Shown in pieces: positions 9,719 through 12,542 of a stretch of DNA of 12,542 nucleotides. The notes under the pieces are model-generated. The model ran no database searches. It was not told the origin of the DNA and was given only the letters and a program-made list of their open reading frames with translations. The stretch spans positions 1 to 12,542 of the forward strand of contig CADBXH010000050.1 of NCBI GenBank assembly GCA_902798605.1, read 5' to 3'. The translations under genes and the position numbers were made by a program. How positions within the stretch are numbered: position 1 is the stretch's first letter; the number at the start of each line of letters is the position of its first letter. The DNA is from an uncultured Ruminococcus sp. (GTDB lineage Bacteria > Bacillota_A > Clostridia > Oscillospirales > Acutalibacteraceae).

Positions 9719-10504
9719 ATGTTATGTAACAAATGCGGAATGCAAAATCCGGAAGGCTCAGCGTTTTGTGTATCGTGCGGCGCTCCGCTGGATGCTACCG
9801 AGCAGTCTCAGCAGAACACCGACTTTGCGCAGCAGTATCAAGAGCCGGTTCAGCAGCCTGTTCAGGAGCCGATTCAGCAGCAGTATCAACAGCCCTATGA
9901 GCAGCAGTATCAGCAACCTGTTCAGCAACCTTATCAGCAGCCTGTTCAGCAACCTTATCAGCAGCCTGTTCAGCAGTATCAACAGCCGCAGAGTCCATAT
10001 CCGCAGCAAAGCTACGGTTATGCTCCCGCGAGAGATCCGAGACTGGATAATCCCGGTGCGATCAAAGGCGCAAAGGTTCTGTACATTATTACGGGAGCGA
10101 TTGCATGCTTGTGCTTCTTGCTGCCTTTCCTGCCGAGTGTTTCTGCGCTTGGAACGAACCTTAACGTATTTTCTATCGGAAGATTAGCTTCGGGTCTAGG
10201 AAGCGCTATTGGAAACAGGTCAGCTCAAAGCGGCGGAGTGTTTATAATCGTAATGTTCGTTATCCCGATGGCTCTTCAAGTTCCGTGGGCTATCCTTTCA
10301 TTTATGCGCAAAAGACCTGCGGGTGTGTTTGGATTGATAAGCTCTATTATATACTTTATAGCATCTTGTATTTGGCTTGGTACACTTACCAGCGAGAGCA
10401 TATACAGGAGTATAGTCACCGGTGTTCCGTACTTTATGCTTATGTTTGCGATTGCGGGAATCGTGCTTTCAATCATTCAGCTTGTAAAGAAAAAATACTT
10501 TTAG
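9719..10504 (+). CDS. Zinc-ribbon membrane protein with Gln/Pro/Tyr-rich linker, paralogue 2
   Basis: The 261-residue product starts with the zinc ribbon Cys3, Cys6, Cys17, Cys20. The linker at about 36-98 is built of QQPYQQPV-like repeats rich in Gln, Pro and Tyr. Four predicted TM helices follow at about 118-140, 173-195, 202-222 and 234-255. The motif YAPARDPRLDNPG precedes TM1 and recurs in altered form in paralogue 3. The core MALQVPWAILSFMRKRPAG is shared with paralogues 1 and 3. Paralogue 1 lacks the long linker, so repeat expansion explains most of the length difference. The linker is expected to be disordered and cytoplasmic, next to the ribbon. Function unknown. Confidence 0.85.
   Translation: MLCNKCGMQNPEGSAFCVSCGAPLDATEQSQQNTDFAQQYQEPVQQPVQEPIQQQYQQPYEQQYQQPVQQPYQQPVQQPYQQPVQQYQQPQSPYPQQSYGYAPARDPRLDNPGAIKGAKVLYIITGAIACLCFLLPFLPSVSALGTNLNVFSIGRLASGLGSAIGNRSAQSGGVFIIVMFVIPMALQVPWAILSFMRKRPAGVFGLISSIIYFIASCIWLGTLTSESIYRSIVTGVPYFMLMFAIAGIVLSIIQLVKKKYF
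9923..9970 (+). repeat. 24-bp perfect tandem repeat inside zinc-ribbon gene 2
   Basis: Two identical 24-bp units (9923-9946 and 9947-9970), each encoding QQPYQQPV, within a longer CAG/CAA-rich tract (about 9828-9995). Identity at the DNA level points to recent slippage. Confidence 0.85.
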
Positions 10505-10519
10505 TTGATATAAGACGTT

Positions 10520-10546
10520 AAGGGGCTATTGCTATAGCCCCTTTTT
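10520..10546 (+). terminator. Terminator between zinc-ribbon genes 2 and 3
   Basis: AAGGGGCTAT (10520-10529) pairs perfectly with ATAGCCCCTT (10534-10543) over TGCT, followed by a T run to 10546. Unlike the hairpins after paralogues 1 and 3, it is not of the GAGGCGG type. Gene 3 begins 29 nt later with no clear promoter, so it may depend on read-through. Confidence 0.85.
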
Positions 10547-10574
10547 GCAGACAATACTATAAGGAGAATGATTT

Positions 10575-11444
10575 ATGATATGTAACAAATGCGGTATGCA
10601 AAACCCCGACGGCTCTGCTTTTTGCTCATATTGCGGAGCCACAATGGAGGCTCCGCGGCAGACTCGATCGAATAACGATTATTCACAGCCGATCGATCGT
10701 CAGCCCGACTATCAGCCAGACTATCAGCCGGAGTATCAGCCAGACTATCCGTCTACGCAGCATTATCAACAGCCCCGGAGATCTTATTCGCAGCAAAGCT
10801 ACGACTATCCCCGCCAAGTGAATCCGAGACTTAATGCTCCCGGCTCAAACAAGAGCGAAAAGGTTTTGTTTATTATTGCCGGCGTTCTTGCCTGCATTGC
10901 GTTTATCTTGCCTTTCCTGCCGAGTATGACTCTGGATTTTACCGGATTAGAGAAAATAATCGGCAGCGGTATTCAGTCAATCGGACTAAAGCAGAAATAC
11001 AGCCTGAACGCGTTTAGTTTTGCGTCTGCTTTGAATGACGCCACATTAATGCCGGGGATTCCCATTCAGTATGCTTCAATCATTAGAGGTATCGGAACAT
11101 TTGCTGTAATGATATTTGTTGTTCCTATGGCCATTCTTGTTCCGTGGGCAGTTCTTTCGTTTATGCGCAAAAAGATCGCGGGCGTGTTTGGAATTGTCAG
11201 TTCGACCTTTTTGCTTGCAGGTTCCATTATGTGGTTTGGTCTTATGAAGATCCTGCAATCAGTATTTGAGAGTATTTTCCAAACCGGTTCTTATTCCGGT
11301 TACAATAGCGAATACTATAATGTGCTGAGTAATATGGTAAAGCTTACTCCGGTTCCAATTTTCTTGATTATTATCGCAATAGCGGGAATCGCAATTTCGA
11401 TCGCTCAGCTGTTCTTTATCGTTAAGAAAAATAATTCAAATTGA
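10575..11444 (+). CDS. Zinc-ribbon membrane protein with YQPD-repeat linker, paralogue 3
   Basis: The 289-residue product opens with Cys3, Cys6, Cys17, Cys20 (CNKCGMQNPDGSAFCSYCGA). Its linker (about 36-80) holds DYQPDYQPEYQPDY-type repeats, acidic rather than Gln-rich. Four predicted TM helices lie at about 97-117, 173-195, 202-224 and 258-282. The loops between TM1-TM2 and TM3-TM4 are longer than in the paralogues, the latter with a GSYSGYNSEYY stretch. The shared core reads VPWAVLSFMRKKIAGVFG. AAGGAG lies 8 nt before the ATG. It lacks the repeated leader carried by genes 1 and 2 and is the most diverged of the three. Function unknown. Confidence 0.85.
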   Translation: MICNKCGMQNPDGSAFCSYCGATMEAPRQTRSNNDYSQPIDRQPDYQPDYQPEYQPDYPSTQHYQQPRRSYSQQSYDYPRQVNPRLNAPGSNKSEKVLFIIAGVLACIAFILPFLPSMTLDFTGLEKIIGSGIQSIGLKQKYSLNAFSFASALNDATLMPGIPIQYASIIRGIGTFAVMIFVVPMAILVPWAVLSFMRKKIAGVFGIVSSTFLLAGSIMWFGLMKILQSVFESIFQTGSYSGYNSEYYNVLSNMVKLTPVPIFLIIIAIAGIAISIAQLFFIVKKNNSN

Positions 11445-11451
11445 ATCGAAT

Positions 11452-11484
11452 AAAAAAAGAGGCGGGTTTTCCGCCTCTTTTTTT
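11452..11484. terminator. Bidirectional terminator between zinc-ribbon gene 3 and the HD gene
   Basis: AAAAAAAGAGGCGG (11452-11465) pairs over 14 bp with CCGCCTCTTTTTTT (11471-11484) around GTTTT. The A and T runs on each side give U-tracts in both directions. It overlaps the HD gene's stop codon (11483-11485), so the two convergent genes share it. Confidence 0.92.
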
Positions 11485-12088
11485 ATCTGTCGTCTATTAT
11501 CTTTTTGTTCTCTACGCTTGGCATAATGAAGTTGTTTAATGAATGATCCCAGAGCTTTTTTGAACCCTCGGGGGTTATTTTATTGCGCTCGAGTATCTGG
11601 CTTAGCTTTATTTTATTTTCCTCCCAGACCCTGCCGTTTGTCGAGTTATTTAGCATTGCGGGCTGGATGTTGTCCATTGAGTGTGCAAATTTCGACTCCG
11701 CCGTTTCTTCCGCCTCAAACTCATCCCAAAGCGCCCTGAGCTTTTTTGCCTGATCCTCGGGGAGCAAGTTGAAAATCCTGTCGGCGGCTTTCAGCTCGCG
11801 GTCATTCTGGCTGAGCTTGGCGTTTTCATCGTAGGCGTAGGTGTCGCCGGCATCTATCTCAACGATGTCGTGAATGAGCAACATACTGACCGTGCGCAGA
11901 ACATCTATCTTTTCGTTCGCGTATTCGCTGAGCAAAACGCACATCAGCGCTGCGTGCCACGCGTGCTCGGCGTCGTTTTCACACCGTTTTCCGTCTGAGA
12001 GCAGCGTGCGTCGCTCTATTTGTTTTTCCTTGTCCGCTTCAAGACAGAACTCAAACTGCCTTTGCAGCCTTGATTTTTCCTCGCTCAT
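11483..12088 (-). CDS. HD-domain phosphohydrolase, YfbR-like 5'-deoxynucleotidase
   Basis: The 201-residue product fits the HD_3/YfbR group, which dephosphorylates deoxyribonucleoside 5'-monophosphates in the cytosol using a divalent metal; E. coli YfbR is 199 residues. The metal-binding set is visible: His42 in DAEHAW, His73-Asp74 in LLIHDIVEI, and Asp139 in HSMDNIQP. Arg26-Arg27 may be the phosphate-contacting arginine upstream of the first His. Its ATG overlaps the TGA of the dCMP deaminase gene in an ATGA, so translation is probably coupled. The pairing suggests control of the dCMP/dUMP pool feeding thymidylate synthesis. Some HD_3 proteins act on other nucleotides, so the exact substrate is inferred. 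A fragment of this gene's 3' end is duplicated at 9366-9407. Confidence 0.8.
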   Translation of the reverse strand: MSEEKSRLQRQFEFCLEADKEKQIERRTLLSDGKRCENDAEHAWHAALMCVLLSEYANEKIDVLRTVSMLLIHDIVEIDAGDTYAYDENAKLSQNDRELKAADRIFNLLPEDQAKKLRALWDEFEAEETAESKFAHSMDNIQPAMLNNSTNGRVWEENKIKLSQILERNKITPEGSKKLWDHSLNNFIMPSVENKKIIDDR

Positions 12089-12542
12089 CGCTCAAAAGTC
12101 AGCGTTATGTCCTTTTTGTCGGACTCAAAAACAGTGAGCTTTACTCCCGCGGAGAGCAGCATCTTTTTTGAGGCGATGGTCGCGGGGGTGTCGGCGTATT
12201 TGTCGTAGAGATAAACGATCTCCGCGATGCCCGACTGGATTATCGCTTTAGCGCACTCGTTGCAGGGGAACAGGTCGACATAAAGCTTTGAGCCCTTCAG
12301 GTTTTTGCCGCGGGCGTTCAGTATGGCGTTGAGCTCGGCGTGGACGACGTAGTTATACTTTGTGTCGTCGCCTTCGCGGTTCCACGGAAAAACATCATCC
12401 GAACAGCCGTAGGGGAAGCCGTTGTAGCCGGTCGACAGAATGATATTATTGCTGTCGACGATGCACGCGCCCACCTGAGTATTTGGATCCTTGCTGCGCT
12501 TTGCTGCAAGCAGAGCCACGCCCATAAAGTATTCGTCCCAGG
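12085..12542 (-). CDS. dCMP deaminase, 5' end beyond the window
   Basis: The enzyme converts dCMP to dUMP, supplying thymidylate synthase. The reading frame stays open past the ATG at 12525-12523: the codons before it encode WDEYF, and family members start with a similar '...SWDEYFMG' stretch, so the true start lies outside the window. Numbering from that internal Met, the zinc/catalytic motif is VVHAELNAI with His62 and Glu64, and the other zinc ligands are Cys88 and Cys91 in FPCNEC. The N-terminal KRSKDPNTQVGACIV and GYNGFP are typical of the ComEB/dCMP deaminase group. The gene overlaps the HD nucleotidase gene by 4 nt and is its upstream operon partner. A ComEB label would be by homology only, so no symbol is given. 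Confidence 0.92.
   Translation of the reverse strand, partial: WDEYFMGVALLAAKRSKDPNTQVGACIVDSNNIILSTGYNGFPYGCSDDVFPWNREGDDTKYNYVVHAELNAILNARGKNLKGSKLYVDLFPCNECAKAIIQSGIAEIVYLYDKYADTPATIASKKMLLSAGVKLTVFESDKKDITLTFER

Overview
The window looks like a chromosomal segment of a Gram-positive anaerobe of the Clostridia, most likely a Ruminococcus-like member of the Oscillospiraceae. The pointers are a fermentative bifunctional AdhE, a BspA-type leucine-rich-repeat lipoprotein, an NlpC/P60 wall hydrolase with choline/glucan-binding-like repeats, strong GGAGG ribosome binding sites, and intergenic hairpin repeats of the 'TTGTAGGGG...CCCGCG' type. The taxon is an inference; there is no rRNA or tRNA here to confirm it.

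Layout. (1) 1-1152: the 3' end of a DUF1015 (COG4198) gene, then an asparaginase-family gene, both on +. (2) 1153-1443: intergenic repeats, a bidirectional terminator, and a conserved element that starts at the stop codon of the next gene. (3) 1444-3018, minus strand: a secreted, membrane-tethered NlpC/P60 peptidase with two peptidoglycan-binding domains. (4) 3019-3497: a divergent intergenic region with a promoter for each side, a palindrome at one start site, 22-bp-phased direct repeats and a Z-DNA-prone tract. (5) 3498-4235: an LRR lipoprotein. (6) 4382-7772: a probable two-gene operon of adhE and an APH-like small-molecule kinase. (7) 7773-8664: a long non-coding stretch with a second copy of the stop-codon-proximal element, two terminator-like hairpins, a MITE-like element with 29-bp inverted ends, hairpin modules, and a repeated leader. 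(8) 8665-11444: three paralogous zinc-ribbon/four-TM membrane protein genes. The first two have near-duplicate leaders with matching sigma-A promoters. (9) 11483-12542, minus strand: an HD-domain 5'-deoxynucleotidase-like gene translationally coupled to a dCMP deaminase gene that runs off the window.

How the genes fit together. AdhE disposes of acetyl-CoA as ethanol and regenerates NAD+; the co-transcribed kinase has an unknown substrate. The dCMP deaminase and HD phosphohydrolase both act on deoxynucleoside monophosphates and probably tune the dUMP/dTMP pool. The NlpC/P60 protein and the LRR lipoprotein are surface proteins expressed divergently. The zinc-ribbon proteins have no known function. 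They expanded locally by tandem duplication, which left a fragment of the HD gene's 3' end stranded between copies 1 and 2.

The strongest undescribed signal is an 83/84-nt element present twice, once after the NlpC/P60 gene and once after the adhE-kinase operon. In both places it lies on the gene's own strand, starts at the base after the stop codon, has identical internal spacing, keeps the same blocks, and opens with a hairpin whose sequence differs but whose pairing is kept. It behaves like a structured 3'-UTR RNA or a small RNA.
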